Shown here piece by piece: positions 34,901 to 44,959 of a stretch of 64,000 nucleotides of DNA. The position numbers were made by a program, and so were the translations under genes. The number at the start of each line of letters is the position of its first letter. Position 1 is the stretch's first letter. The notes beneath the pieces are model-generated. The model saw only the letters and a list, made by a program, of their open reading frames with translations. It did not search any database and was not told where the DNA came from. This DNA comes from Anthonomus grandis grandis (Eukaryota; Arthropoda; Insecta; Coleoptera; Curculionidae). The stretch lies in the NCBI RefSeq assembly GCF_022605725.1, contig NC_065554.1, forward strand, positions 26,865,100-26,929,099. The letters are read 5' to 3'.

Positions 34901-37026
34901 AGAGACTTATAAAGACTTAGAAGTCTCTTACAGACAGCCAAAGTGCCTCCAAATGCCTGGAATAGAATTTCAGATACTCTCAAGTGCCAGGAAGAGACCT
35001 AAGAAGACTTAAAAATGTCTTAGAGGCAGTCGAAGTGCCTCAAATGCCTGGAATAGACTCACAGATACTCTCAAGGGCCAGGAAGAGACTTATAAAGACT
35101 TAGAAGTCTCTTAAAGGCAGCCAAAGTGCCTCAAATGCCTGGAATAGAATTTCAGATACTCTCAAGTGCCAGGAAGAGACCTAAGAAGACTTAAAAATTT
35201 CTTAGAGGCAGTCAAAGTGCCTCAAATGCCTGGAATAGACTCACAGATACTCTCAAGGGCCAGGAAGAGATTATGAAGACTTAGAAGTCTCTTACAGGCG
35301 GCCAAAGTGCCTCAAATGCCTGAAATAGAATTTCAGATACTCTCAAGTACCAGGAAAAGACTTATGAAGACTTAGAAGTCTCTTACAGGCAGCCAAAGTG
35401 CCTCAAATGCCTGGAATAGAATTTCAGATACTCTCAAAGGCCTGGAATAGATTTTCAGATACTCTTAAGTGCCAGGAAGAGACTTATAAAGACTTAGAAG
35501 TCTCTTACAGACAGCCAAAGTGCCTCAAATGCCTGGAATAGAATTTCAGATACTCTCAAGTGCCAGAAAGAGACCTAAGGAGACTTAAAAATTTCTTAGA
35601 GGCAGTCGAACTGCCTCAAATGCCGGGAATAGACTCACAGATACTCTCAAGGGCCAGGAAGAGACTTATGAAGACTTAGAAGTCTCTTACAGGCAGCCAA
35701 AGTGCCTCAAATGCCTGAAATAGAATTTCAGATACTCTCAAGTGCCAGGAAGAGACCTAAGAAGACTTAGAAGTCTCTTACAGGCAGCCAAAGTGCCTTA
35801 AATGCCTGGAATAGAATTTCAGATACTCTCAAGTGCTAGGAAGAGACCTAAGAATACTTAAAAATTTCTTAGAGGCAGTCGAAGTGCCTCAAATGCCTGG
35901 AATAGATTTTTAGATACTCTCAAGTGCCAGGAAGAGACTTAAACAAATAAATTGAAACTTATCAAATTTTGTGTAGCCTTTGATAAATGATTTTAAGAGA
36001 TTGTGTGTTTTTTAGAAATTTCTGCAATCGGTGTTGCCAAATAAGGAAAATGTTCGCATTTTAGGGAATTTTAATGAAAAAGAATAAAATACAAGAAAAG
36101 AACAAATACATGGCGACTTTCTTATAGAAAAAAAGTGATTTTCTGCCCTGAATTTATTTTTACAAACATTGGCCGTAACAGTTTTTCAATAAAAGATGGC
36201 GCGCAATAACTGATCCAACAACTAAGTAGAAACCTTGACAAACCATAAACGGTCACCTTAGGATCATAGGGGCAATATCGATTATAACGTCGGTGCTACC
36301 ATCTAACGACTTTAAGGAAAATCATGAGAGTTTCTTAATTTCAAACGGATGGCGGGAGTAGTGGTTTTAAAATAGAACTACATGTCGATTGAGAAGTTTT
36401 ACTCATAAATATCACAATATTGAAAGAAACTGACATTATTCTTTTATAAACTCAAGTTTTATCTCACCCAATTTAAAAAATTGTTAAAATTAATTTATGA
36501 GAACTTTTCAGACGTCCCCGGTAGGCGAGAAGTACTAGTAGTGGTGCCAACCTAAAGACCACGTGATGCCCGATCCGTGACAGATATCAGCTGAGTTTTG
36601 TTTTATTTTGGAAATCTTTTCATAAATTTGTAAGAAATATGAATCACATTTTAAGGAAAACTAGGTTAACCGAAACAAATAGAAGCGAAAATCAACAGTG
36701 ACATGTAGCCTTGAACTTTTCCACTATATTCGTGCGAACGTCAACACGAAACGAAAATTCGTTTTTCCCCAATCGACACCAAAATTGGCAATAGATCAAA
36801 ACGACGAAATATCCGCGAAGAACTTAGTTATCGGATTTCCTTACCCCTCGTCCGAGTCCGTTTGCGTCAAATTCGGACTTTTTAAGTACTTTTCGTTGAC
36901 AGTAGACACGCGAATATCGTAATTATTGTTGTCATTTAGCAAATAATCCAAGTTCTCGTCGCTGATACAACTTTCGAAGGATAACATATCCTGAGTCTCT
37001 TGTTTCCGGAATAATGTCGCGCACAT
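25931..37026 (-). CDS. MTF-1: Metal-responsive transcription factor 1 (MTF-1)
   Basis: Exons (minus strand): 36845-37026, 33299-33495, 32964-33246, 28310-28698, 25931-27124; phases agree at every GT-AG junction. Six C2H2 fingers of TFIIIA/MTF type: finger 1 in exon 2 (CEYDGCNRTYSTIGNLRTH), fingers 2-4 in exon 3 (including NTLYRLRAH and TTLSDLKKH), fingers 5-6 in exon 4. The last exon encodes an acidic, Q/N-rich activation region, then a cysteine cluster CKCQNCKCDGKSNCQSC near residue 610, the metal-sensing cluster known from insect MTF-1. The tail with CCVVLCLKTLEQLRQM lies in another frame, reached by a one-base slip at the six-G run 26140-26145 or by a small intron; otherwise translation stops at 26115. 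The corrected length is about 747 residues. The protein binds metal response elements and activates metallothionein genes on zinc, cadmium or copper load. Finger 6 has five rather than four residues between its cysteines. Exon 1 is the least certain. Confidence 0.9.
28952..29799 (+). mobile_element. Internally deleted mariner with ~240-bp inverted repeats
   Basis: Ends TACAGGGTGTCCCGTAAATA and its inverse (ending CCCTGTA at 29799). The left flank is TA, the right flank TG (one substitution). The arms are near-perfect inverted copies to about 29200 and 29575, including GATAGATGCGCTTTATGATG and its complement. It splits the LINE at 28745-32720 between KIY and AHV. A transposase C-terminus is all that remains inside. 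Confidence 0.8.
29251..29391 (+). pseudogene. Mariner transposase C-terminal remnant
   Basis: 47 codons read ENLRERIQTAAQEI, then FIRRCRACIAAGGGHFKHLL and a stop. This matches the C-terminal tail of mariner transposases of the group seen elsewhere in the window (compare GEHFEHLLK at 13419). The catalytic part is deleted. Confidence 0.75.
29985..31757 (+). mobile_element. Ty3/gypsy retrotransposon fragment (integrase region)
   Basis: An insertion between LINE residues ...DQIDHFV and LLNKLNFFGFS. Inside lie an integrase (30255-31168) and a C-terminal chromodomain-like region (31184-31405). No pair of long terminal repeats could be matched, so this is a partial copy; TTTGT occurs at both edges and could be a 5-bp target duplication. 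It is an internal fragment of an old element and not functional. Confidence 0.65.
30255..31405 (+). pseudogene. Ty3/gypsy integrase, frameshifted
   Basis: An H2C2 zinc-binding segment (HFHDGNGHLAENKTLL ... CYLPCLYNK) is followed by the DDE core: LHIDHLGPF with the first D, IITDPGSCFTSKEF with the second, and ANGEVERYNR with the E. A one-base slip in an A run at about 30570-30578 and a stop near 31168 split the frame into three pieces. The last piece (KYSGPYKIIKILDHDRYVVED) is the small C-terminal fold found downstream of the core. Confidence 0.78.
31874..32422 (+). pseudogene. LINE reverse transcriptase, palm and C-terminal part
   Basis: An open frame with motif B (GVPQGSNMGPLLF) and catalytic FADD, followed by YLGIT-like GITYDAKLSFTKHV and IRSKIEYGSLIWYP. 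It ends in a frameshift near 32400; a further piece (32471-32700) continues the C-terminus. Confidence 0.75.
33430..33890. repeat. Partial tandem duplication of the MTF-1 exon 2 edge
   Basis: The segment 33445-33612, covering part of MTF-1 exon 2, its acceptor and flanking intron, recurs at 33745-33890. Shared landmarks are GTGGTTATCTTTGGTGAAAT, GTCCAGTAAAATGATT, TTTCGCGCT and TGGTCCAATTTGACATATTT. In the second copy the acceptor CTAG is lost, so it should not be used as an exon. Confidence 0.65.
33915..33967. repeat. Left flanking direct repeat of the minisatellite
   Basis: GTTTTTCAATAAAAGATGGC followed by CAACAACTAAGTA matches 36178-36232 with few changes. The 91-bp array lies between the two copies. 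Confidence 0.6.
33975..35942. repeat. 91-bp minisatellite in MTF-1 intron 1, ~21 copies
   Basis: GCCTGGAATAG recurs exactly every 91 bp at 34044, 34135, 34226, 34317 and 34408. Monomers alternate between two types: one with CTCACAGATACTCTCAAGGG and TTAGAAGTCTCTTACAGGCA, the other with TTTCAGATACTCTCAAGTGC and TTAAAAATTTCTTAGAGGCA. The true repeat is therefore largely a 182-bp dimer. Near 35330-35470 the alternation breaks through local duplications and a partial unit. It carries no real gene; short frames inside it are by-products. Confidence 0.9.
36178..36232. repeat. Right flanking direct repeat of the minisatellite
   Basis: Partner of the segment at 33915-33967, with the same orientation. 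The two brackets suggest that the array grew inside a local duplication. Confidence 0.55.
36240..36840. other. MTF-1 intron 1, unique part
   Basis: No repeat or RNA could be supported. The short plus-strand frame at 36698-36922 lies largely opposite the first MTF-1 exon and is not considered a gene. Confidence 0.4.
36845..37026 (-). CDS. MTF-1: Candidate first coding exon of MTF-1
   Basis: An open exon from the ATG at 37026 to the donor GG|GTAAGG at 36845-36844 encodes an acidic peptide (SCISDENLDYLLNDNNNYD, then TQTDSDEG). It ends in phase 2, which is exactly what the acceptor of the zinc-finger-1 exon at 33495 requires. MTF-1 proteins normally have an acidic N-terminal stretch before finger 1, so the position and composition fit. 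The link is inferred from phase, strand and composition, not from sequence identity. A second in-frame ATG (MLSFES) lies 13 codons in and could be the true start. Confidence 0.6.
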
Positions 37027-37029
37027 TTT

Positions 37030-38035
37030 CTCGATATTTCCTATTATTACCGGACACTGGCACTAACATAATATCATCAATTTCTTTAAAACTAATTAGG
37101 TGGTAACAACAAAGACCATATTTATTCGATGTGGTTCGAAGGACCAGAGTGATACCTTTAAAGGCTTTTGACAGTTCTCATTGATTTGTTAAGAATCAGA
37201 GGGTGCTCGACAAACGTTAAAGAACTCTGTAGTTTAATTATGTAATGCTTCGTCTGTTCGTCCAGAGATGTCGTCACTGGAGCTTACTTTCATTTACATT
37301 TTAACCAATTAATTATTAATCTTTATTTAATTGTTTAGGACTTTTTTATGATGGTAATAATGCTTTAACGGATATCTATATTTTAATATTAATATTTTGT
37401 AATTTCATCCTTGGTTTGAGTTACAATAAGTCACACGTGGGTGAAACCACGTTTACACGAAGGTTCTAATGCGTATTATGACGCGTGTATCTTAAGCCGT
37501 TTTAAAGATTTTAAATTTGTCTTATTATTTGGCAATAAACACTAAAATATTTCCTTGGTATTAGTCTAGTTAATTGGCATATTGTTAGTTCATCAAAGAG
37601 TTATGTTCGCTACTAAATAAACCATAAATTCGAAATCGTCGAATAGTGCTTCCTTCGTCTTACCGTATCTCCATAAAGCGAATTTCCCAATTTAATATAA
37701 ACTTAAGTCCCGTAAACAGGTAGGAAATCCATTTAAATCTTCTGGAATGTAAATTGCGAACGGCACGATTCCCGGGGATTAGTTCCGAAGGCGTCCGGGA
37801 TTAGCTAGGAATTGTTACTGGCGTTTTATAAAACCCTTATACGAAAATTACCTGGAGAGCCTTCAGAAACAATCTGTTTTATTTTATTAGTAAAGAATGT
37901 TTACGTGTAAGCGTAATATTAAGGGTATGCACATTTGCTCTATATCTAGGTTTTTTAAATAAAAATTCAGGTTTTTGTTAACTATAATTCTATAACACAG
38001 CTTATTACTAAAATGAAAACGGCGCCTATTACTCA
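37030..38035. other. Upstream region of MTF-1
   Basis: AT-rich, with a GC-richer patch at about 37430-37490 and 37740-37800 (CACGTGGGTGAAACCACG; GATTCCCGGGGATTAG). It probably contains the 5' UTR and promoter of MTF-1, but no TATA or clear initiator can be chosen. Confidence 0.35.
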
Positions 38036-38044
38036 TGTTCAATT

Positions 38045-41000
38045 ATTTAACTTCATTAAACTTGTTTTTTAAATTTTGTACAGGATTTAAAAAAAAAAAT
38101 TGTATAAAAAAAAATTATTTTAAAAATTCGACAAAATGTGCATAACTCAAAAATTTGATCAGCTATAGTTTTGAAAATTTGTACACATATTCTTTGGATA
38201 ATTCCATTGGACACCTATTTTAGCGTTTTTCAAAATTTTTACAAAAATTTTTGAAAAAAATATTTTTATAAAAAAAATCATTTTTTATTCTAAATATTTG
38301 ACAAAATGTGCATAACTCAAAAATTTGATCAGCTATAGTTTTTGAAAAAAATATTTTTATAAAAAAAATCATTTTTTATTCTAAATATTCGACAAAATGT
38401 GCATAACTCAAAAATTTGACCAGCTATAGTTTTGAAAATTTGTACACATATTCTTAGGACAATTTCATTGGACACCTATTTTAGCGTTTTTCAAAATTTA
38501 TACAAGATTATGAGAAAAAAATATTTTTATAAAAAAAATAATTTTTTATTCTAAAAATTCGACAAAATGTGCATAACTCAAAAATTTGATCAGCTATAAT
38601 TTGGAAAATTCGTACGCATATTCCTTGGACAATTTCATTGGACACCTATTTCAGCGTTTTTCAAAATTTGTACAAGATTTTGAGAAAAAAATATTTTTAT
38701 CAAAAAAAAAAATTTTTTATTCTAAAAATTCGACAAAATGTGCATAACTCAAAAATTTGATCAGCTCTAGTTTTAAAAATTTGTACACATATTTTTTGGA
38801 TAATTTTATTGCACACCTATTTCAGCGTTTTTCAAAATTTGTACAAGATTTTGAGAAAAAAATATTTTTATAAAAAAAAATAATTTTTATTCTAAAAATT
38901 CGACAAAATGTGCATAACTCAAAAAATTTGATCAACTATAGTTTTGAAAATTTGTACACATATTCCTTGGACAATTTCATTGAACACCTAATTCAGCGTT
39001 TTTCAAAATTTGTACAAGACTTTGAAAAAAAAAATTTTATAAAAAAAAAGAATTTTTTATTCTAAAAATTCGACAAAATGTGCATAACTTAAAAATTTGA
39101 CCAGCTATAGTTTTGAAAATTTGTACACATGTTCTTAGGACAATTTCATTGGACACTTATTTCAGCGTTTTTCAAAATTTATACAAGATTATGAGAAAAA
39201 AATATTTTTATAAAAAAAATAATTTTTTATTCTAAAAATTCGACAAAATGTGCATAACTCAAAAATTTGACCAGCTATAGTTTTGAAAATTTATACACAT
39301 ATTCTTAGGACAATTTCATTGGACACCTATTTCAGCGTTTTTCAAAATTTGTACAAGATTTTGAGAACAAAATATTTTTATAAAAAAAATAATTTTTTAT
39401 TCTAAAAATTCGACAAAATGTGCATAACTCAAAAATTTGATCAGCTATAAACTTGAAAATTTGTACACATATTCTTTGGACAATTTTATTGGACACCTAT
39501 TTCAGCGTTTTTCAAAATTTGTACAAGATTTTGAGAAAAAAATATTTTTATAAAAAAAAATAATTTTTTATTCTAAAAATTCGACAAAATGTGCATAACT
39601 CAAAAATTTGATTAGCTATAGTTTTGAAAATTTGTACACATATTTTTTGAACAATTTCATTGGACACCTATTTCAGCGTTTTTCAAAATTTATACAAGAT
39701 TTTGAGAAAAAAATATTTATATAAAAAAAATAATTTTTTATTCTAAAAATTCGACAAAATGTGCATAACTCAAAAATTTGATCAGCTATAATTTTGAAAA
39801 TTCGTACACATATTCTTTGCATAATTTCATTGGACACCTATTTCAGCGTTTTTCGAAATTTGTACAAGATTTTGAGAAAAAAATATTTTTATAAAAAAAA
39901 TAATTTTTTATTCTAAAAATTCGACAAAATGTGCATAACTCACAAATTTGATCAGCTATAATTTTGAAAATTCGTACACATATTCTTTGCACACCTATTT
40001 CAGCGTTTTTCAAAATTTGTACAAGATTTTGAGAACAAAATATTTTTATAAAAAAAATAATTTTTTATTCTAAAAATTCGACAAAATGTGCATAACTCAA
40101 AAATTTGATCAGCTATAAACTTGAAAATTTGTACACATATTCTTTGGACAATTTTATTGGACACCTATTTCAGCGTTTTTCAAAATTTGTACAAGATTTT
40201 GAGAAAAAAATATTTTTATAAAAAAAAAAATAATTTTTTATTCTAAAAATTCGACAAAATGTGCATAACTCAAAAATTTGATCAGCTATAATTTTGAAAA
40301 TTCGTACACATATTCTTTGCATATGTTCATTGGATACCTATTTCAGCGTTTTTCGAAATTTGTACAAGATTTTGAGAAAAAAATATTTTTATAAAAAAAA
40401 TAATTTTTTATTCTAAAAATTCGACAAAATGTGCATAACTCAAAAATTTGATCAGCTATAATTTTGAAAATTCGTACACATATTCTTTGCACAATTTCAT
40501 TGCACACCTATTTCAGCGTTTTTCAAAATTTGTACAAGATTTTGAGAAAAAAATATTTTTATAAAAAAAATAATTTTTTATTCTAAAAATTCGACAAAAT
40601 GTGCATAACTCAAAAATTTGATCAGCTATAATTTTGAAAATTCGTACACATATTCTTTGCATAATTTCATTGGACACCTATTTCAGCGTTTTTCGAAATT
40701 TGTACAAGATTTTGAGAAAAAAATATTTTTATAAAAAAAATAATTTTTTATTCTAAAAATTCGACAAAATGTGCATAACTCACAAATTTGATCAGCTATA
40801 ATTTTGAAAATTCGTACACATATTCATTGCACACCTATTTCAGCGTTTTTCAAAATTTGTACAAGATTTTGAGAAAAAAATATTTTTATAAAAAAAATAA
40901 TTTTTTATCCTAAAAATTCGACAAAATGTGCATAACTCAAAAATTTGATCAGCTATAGTTTTAAAAATTTGTACGCATTTTCCTTGGACAATTTCATTGG

Positions 41001-41318
41001 ACACATATTTCAGCGTTTTTTAAAATTTATACAAGATTTTGAGAAAAAAATATTTTTATCAAAAAAAATAATTTTTTATTCTAAAAATTCAACAAAATGT
41101 GCATAACTCAAAAAGTTGATCAGCTATAGTTTTGAAAATTTGTATACACATTCTTTGGACAATTTCATTGGACACCTATTTCAGCGTTTTTCAAAATATA
41201 TACAAGATTATGAGAAAAAAATATTTTTATAAAAAAAATAATTTTTTATTCTAAAAATTCGACAAAATGTGCATAACTCAAAAATTTGATCAGCTATAGT
41301 TTTGAAAATGTCTACACA
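38045..41318. repeat. 170-bp AT-rich satellite array, ~19-20 copies
   Basis: CGACAAAATGTGCATAACTC recurs at steps of 170 (occasionally 171-173) bp: 38560, 38731, 38901, 39071, 39241, 39411 and onwards to about 41259. Each monomer continues AAAAATTTGATCAGCTATA, TTGAAAATTTGTACACATAT, GGACAATTTCATTGGACACC and CAGCGTTTTTCAAAATTT. One early unit is shortened by about 80 bp (38300-38390) and two carry a 13-bp deletion (units ending at 40079 and 40919). Shared variants show that five-monomer blocks of about 840 bp were duplicated. The array stops abruptly at 41318 inside 91-bp minisatellite sequence. Confidence 0.92.
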
Positions 41319-41585
41319 TATTCTACAGGCAGCCAAAGTACCTAAAATGCCTGGAATAGACTCTCAGATACTCTCAAGTGACAGGAATAGACTTAAAAAA
41401 TCTTTTACAGACAGCCGAGGTGCCTCAATTGCCTGCAATAGATTTTCAGATACTCTCAAGTGTTAGGAAGAGACTTATGAAGACTTAGAAGTCTCTTACA
41501 GGCAGTCGAAGTGTCTTAAACGCTTGGAACAGATTCTCAGATACTCTCAAATTCTTGAAAGACCCTTAAAAGACTTAGACAGAAA
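41319..41585. repeat. Degraded 91-bp minisatellite, ~3 copies
   Basis: CAGGCAGCCAAAGTACCTAA and GCCTGGAATAGACTCTCAGA show that this is the same family as 33975-35942. The junction with the 170-bp satellite is direct, without a spacer. Confidence 0.75.
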
Positions 41586-41589
41586 TAAA

Positions 41590-43480
41590 AACTCGAACTG
41601 TCTGAAGGAATTTTATTTTTATTTCAGCCACTTTATGGCGTCAGTCTTCTGAGACAACATGAACGAGATTATTCTGAAAAGATTTTAATTTAATTTCAGG
41701 CAATCGAAATTCTTCGAGATAGTAGAGTAGAAAATTAATTCCTACAGTTTTTAGTTAGTTTGGATTTGGTTAGATGTAGGTCTTAAGTTGGATCTACTGT
41801 TCGGTCTCTTCAATTTCTTTATCTCCAAGAAAAATGCATGTAGGTCGTTCAGTTAAATTTATTATTCAGTTCGGCTGTGTAAACAACCACCATCAATCAG
41901 ATACTAAAAGAAAATACAGGTAATTCAAGACAATTTTAAAAAGGAGCTTATACGCTATAACAATACAGGTTTAGAACTTACCAGAATATCAGAAAAAACA
42001 TATACGTTCAACAAATAAAACTCAATAAAAACAACAATAAATAAAACAATTAAAATTAAAAACATTGTACAATAAGAACATCTACAATTCAAAATATAAA
42101 ATTTAAACTTAGGACAATCCAGATTTCTACATATTAACAGAGGGTACTATAAGGAACTATTGTGTATTAACGTTACGTTAATGGAAAAATTTTAAATTTT
42201 ATTGAATCAAAAAAACGTAAACTGTCGAACTTAGTTTGCAACCTGTCCTTTGTTACGTCTGAAGGGTCTCTTGAAGGATATTTTAGTGATTATTGTCCCT
42301 TGGAACTTGAAGGTGCTCGTTCTAGTTTTAGATGAAAAAAAAACACTACTCTGGAAAATTTTTCAGTGGTGTACCACTTTGTATACATGGATACTGTAAC
42401 TTTTATTCAACCGCAGCGTTTCGCTTCTCTTTTTCCAGACCCATTACGGCATTATATGTCAACCGAGTGGTAAAGGAGCCATAAAAAATGGCCGCATTTC
42501 TAATCTAAAAGAGTAAATACGGCCATAAAGAAAATCCCCGAGTTAAAAAGGGCCGTACATATAAATAACGCAAGACGGGAAGGCCCTTTTAACGTGTATT
42601 TACGAATGTTTCGAGAATTGCAACAAATTTTCCCTTTTTTTTTGTTGCGTCCTGCAATCAAACCGCAATGTAATCAAGAGATAAAAAAAAAATAAAACAA
42701 CCCTCAATCGGCTATCCCCCAAAAAGCTTTTCTTCGTCGGTTGTTTTCAATTCTTTAATTGGATTAGTCAGTGGTAACCCCACGAATCTCTGATGATTTT
42801 CAAAGAGCGCGGCATCGCAAAAATCTCTTCTCGGACATTTGCATAACGCAATTAGAAGTCGTTTCCAATCAGTGGGGGACGTTCACTGTTTTTGGTTTCG
42901 ACGGATTCTTTATCTTAGACAATTTTCGTAAGAGCTTCTTTTACATAGGGAGGGACGGGGACGACTGATTTCAATTGTTTAGCTGAATTTTCTAGAGTAA
43001 AATTAGGGCGTAGCTTTTTCTTATCTCTGTCTTCGGCACATCAATTTTGCCATATATCTTTGTTTTTCAGTGGGTAACTAAAATGCTTCGGTCATTCTCC
43101 ACTAAATTTATTTAAAAATTATTAATCCTACATGTTTCGGACATATAACATGAACCAAGGAAACTTATAAGATAATGATATATTATTAAAATTACTTACA
43201 CAAGTTGAGGGGTTTCGTCAATACATATTAAAGATATAGTGCCTTCGACAAGGTAAAAAAAAATAAAACCACATCTACAATAATGATAAAAAAGCTTAAT
43301 TAATTAACGAATAAATAATTGGACGTTGAAGACATAAAACTTGCATTAAGATGCATGAGAATGGGACTAAAACTGGATCTACACAAGCATTAAAATCACA
43401 TCGTTACTACACTACGATAATTGTTTGGTAAACAAGAACTGAGAACAGAAGAACCATATAAATTTTTAAAAGATAGGGTG
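41590..43480. other. Gene-free stretch with a possible regulatory block
   Basis: No supported gene. From 42420 to 42970 the sequence is less AT-biased and rich in short motifs (several copies of GGCCGTA/TACGGCC, TTAATTGGATTAGTC). This looks like unique regulatory-type DNA rather than repeat, but no conservation data are available here. Confidence 0.35.
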
Positions 43481-43499
43481 CGCCTTATTTGAAATACGG

Positions 43500-44920
43500 T
43501 ACCTGTGTTTGTTTTGCAATTTTTCAACTGCCTGAAAGAAAAATTATATATTTTTCTAATACCAGGCAGAAGTAACTATCAAGTACCTGAAATCAAACAT
43601 TTTCAGATTTTTTCAGAGGCAGTCAAAGTCCAATATCCTAATGTTTTAGTAACATGACTATTTAAAAGAGCTTCTCAAATAATGACCCCTTGTTTAACTG
43701 CCTGAAACAAATACATTATTTTATTAATTCCAGGCAGTTGAGGGTCAAATTTTGATGCTCGATAACTAGATTTTCAACTGCGTGGAATAGAGATTTTTTT
43801 TAATATTCCAAACAATTGAAAGACAGTTAAAAAACATCAGAAAGCCATTAAAAAAAACAATAAAAAACAAGTTATACCTATTTCTTAATAAAATGTTTTA
43901 TCCTTTATTGGCAGGGCTATATCTGGGGCCCTAACTGTTTAAATTTTACAATTATTAATATATGGACTACTCTGAAGACTTTCTTAGTCTGCTTTGAAGA
44001 AATGACTAGCATTTATTCGTTAAAAGTCAAGAAAATTAAATTTATATTTCAGGACTATCTGTAAAAAAATTGTCTTTTATTGGCACGCCAATATAAATTC
44101 TAGTAATCAAAATTTTACTATCCTTAATTTATTGACAAGTCTGGAGACTTTTCTGGTCTTTTCTGCAAAAAATTACTAAAATCCACTGCTTTAATTGTTT
44201 TCTCAAACAAGCTATCAATCTTCTCTATCCCTTGTTTAACTGCCTGAGAGAAATATATTATTTTATTAATTCCAGGCAGTTGAGGGTCAAATTTGGATGT
44301 TCGATATCTACATTTTCTTTTTTGCAACTGCGTGGAATAAAGATGTTTTTTTTAATATTCCAAACAATTGAGAGACAGAAGAAAGAAAGAAAGATTGAAG
44401 AAAATTAAATTTATACTTCAGGAATGTCTGTAAAAAAAATGTCTTTTATTGGCACGTTAATATAAATTCTAGTAATCAAAATTTTACTATCCTCAATTTA
44501 TTGACAAGTCTGGAGACTTTTCTGGTCTTTTCTGCAAAAAATTACTAAAATCCACTAGCTAAGAGTCAAGTAAATGGAATTTTATTACAAGAGTAAATTG
44601 TTTAAGGAAATCATTTGTCTCTTATTGGCATACCTATATCTTGAGTTCTAATAATCAAAACTTTGACATTATTGATTTATAGACTATTCTGGAGACTTTT
44701 ATAGATCTTTCTAAAAAAATGACTAGAATTCATTCACTAAAAATCAATAAAATTAAATTTTTATTCCAGGAGTGCCTGTAAGAAACAAACTAATTTCTCC
44801 TTTATTGGCACTATAATATCTTGAGTTCCAGTAGTCAAAATTTTGCAATTATTCATCTATGGACTACTTTGAAGGTTTTTGTAGTCTTTTATGAAGAAGT
44901 GACTAAAATCCATTCACGCA
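43500..44920. repeat. Degenerate tandem repeat, ~5-6 units
   Basis: Units share CTTTTATTGGCA, GTAATCAAAATTTTAC, GACTACTCTGGAGACTTTT, CTGCAAAAAATTACTAAAAT and AAATTAAATTTATATTTCAG in the same order, at about 43900, 44070, 44437, 44610 and 44800. Two longer inserts (43690-43850 and 44231-44386) are near-duplicates of each other and carry ACTGCCTGA...CCAGGCAGTTGAGGGTCAAA, related to the 91-bp minisatellite. The frame at 44124-44327 is incidental. Confidence 0.55.
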
Positions 44921-44924
44921 TTAC

Positions 44925-44957
44925 GCTCTAAAAATGCGAGATATCGCATTTTTAGAG
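44925..44957. repeat. Near-perfect 33-bp palindrome
   Basis: GCTCTAAAAATGCGA and TCGCATTTTTAGAGC are exact inverse complements separated by three bases. It lies at the end of the tandem-repeat region. No run of T follows that would suggest an RNA terminator. Confidence 0.6.
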
Positions 44958-44959
44958 CC

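Noticed and set aside
33975..41318. Tandem arrays considered as CRISPR
   Set aside because: Units of 91 and 170 bp repeat as whole monomers with no unique spacers, and the genome is eukaryotic; these are minisatellite and satellite DNA.
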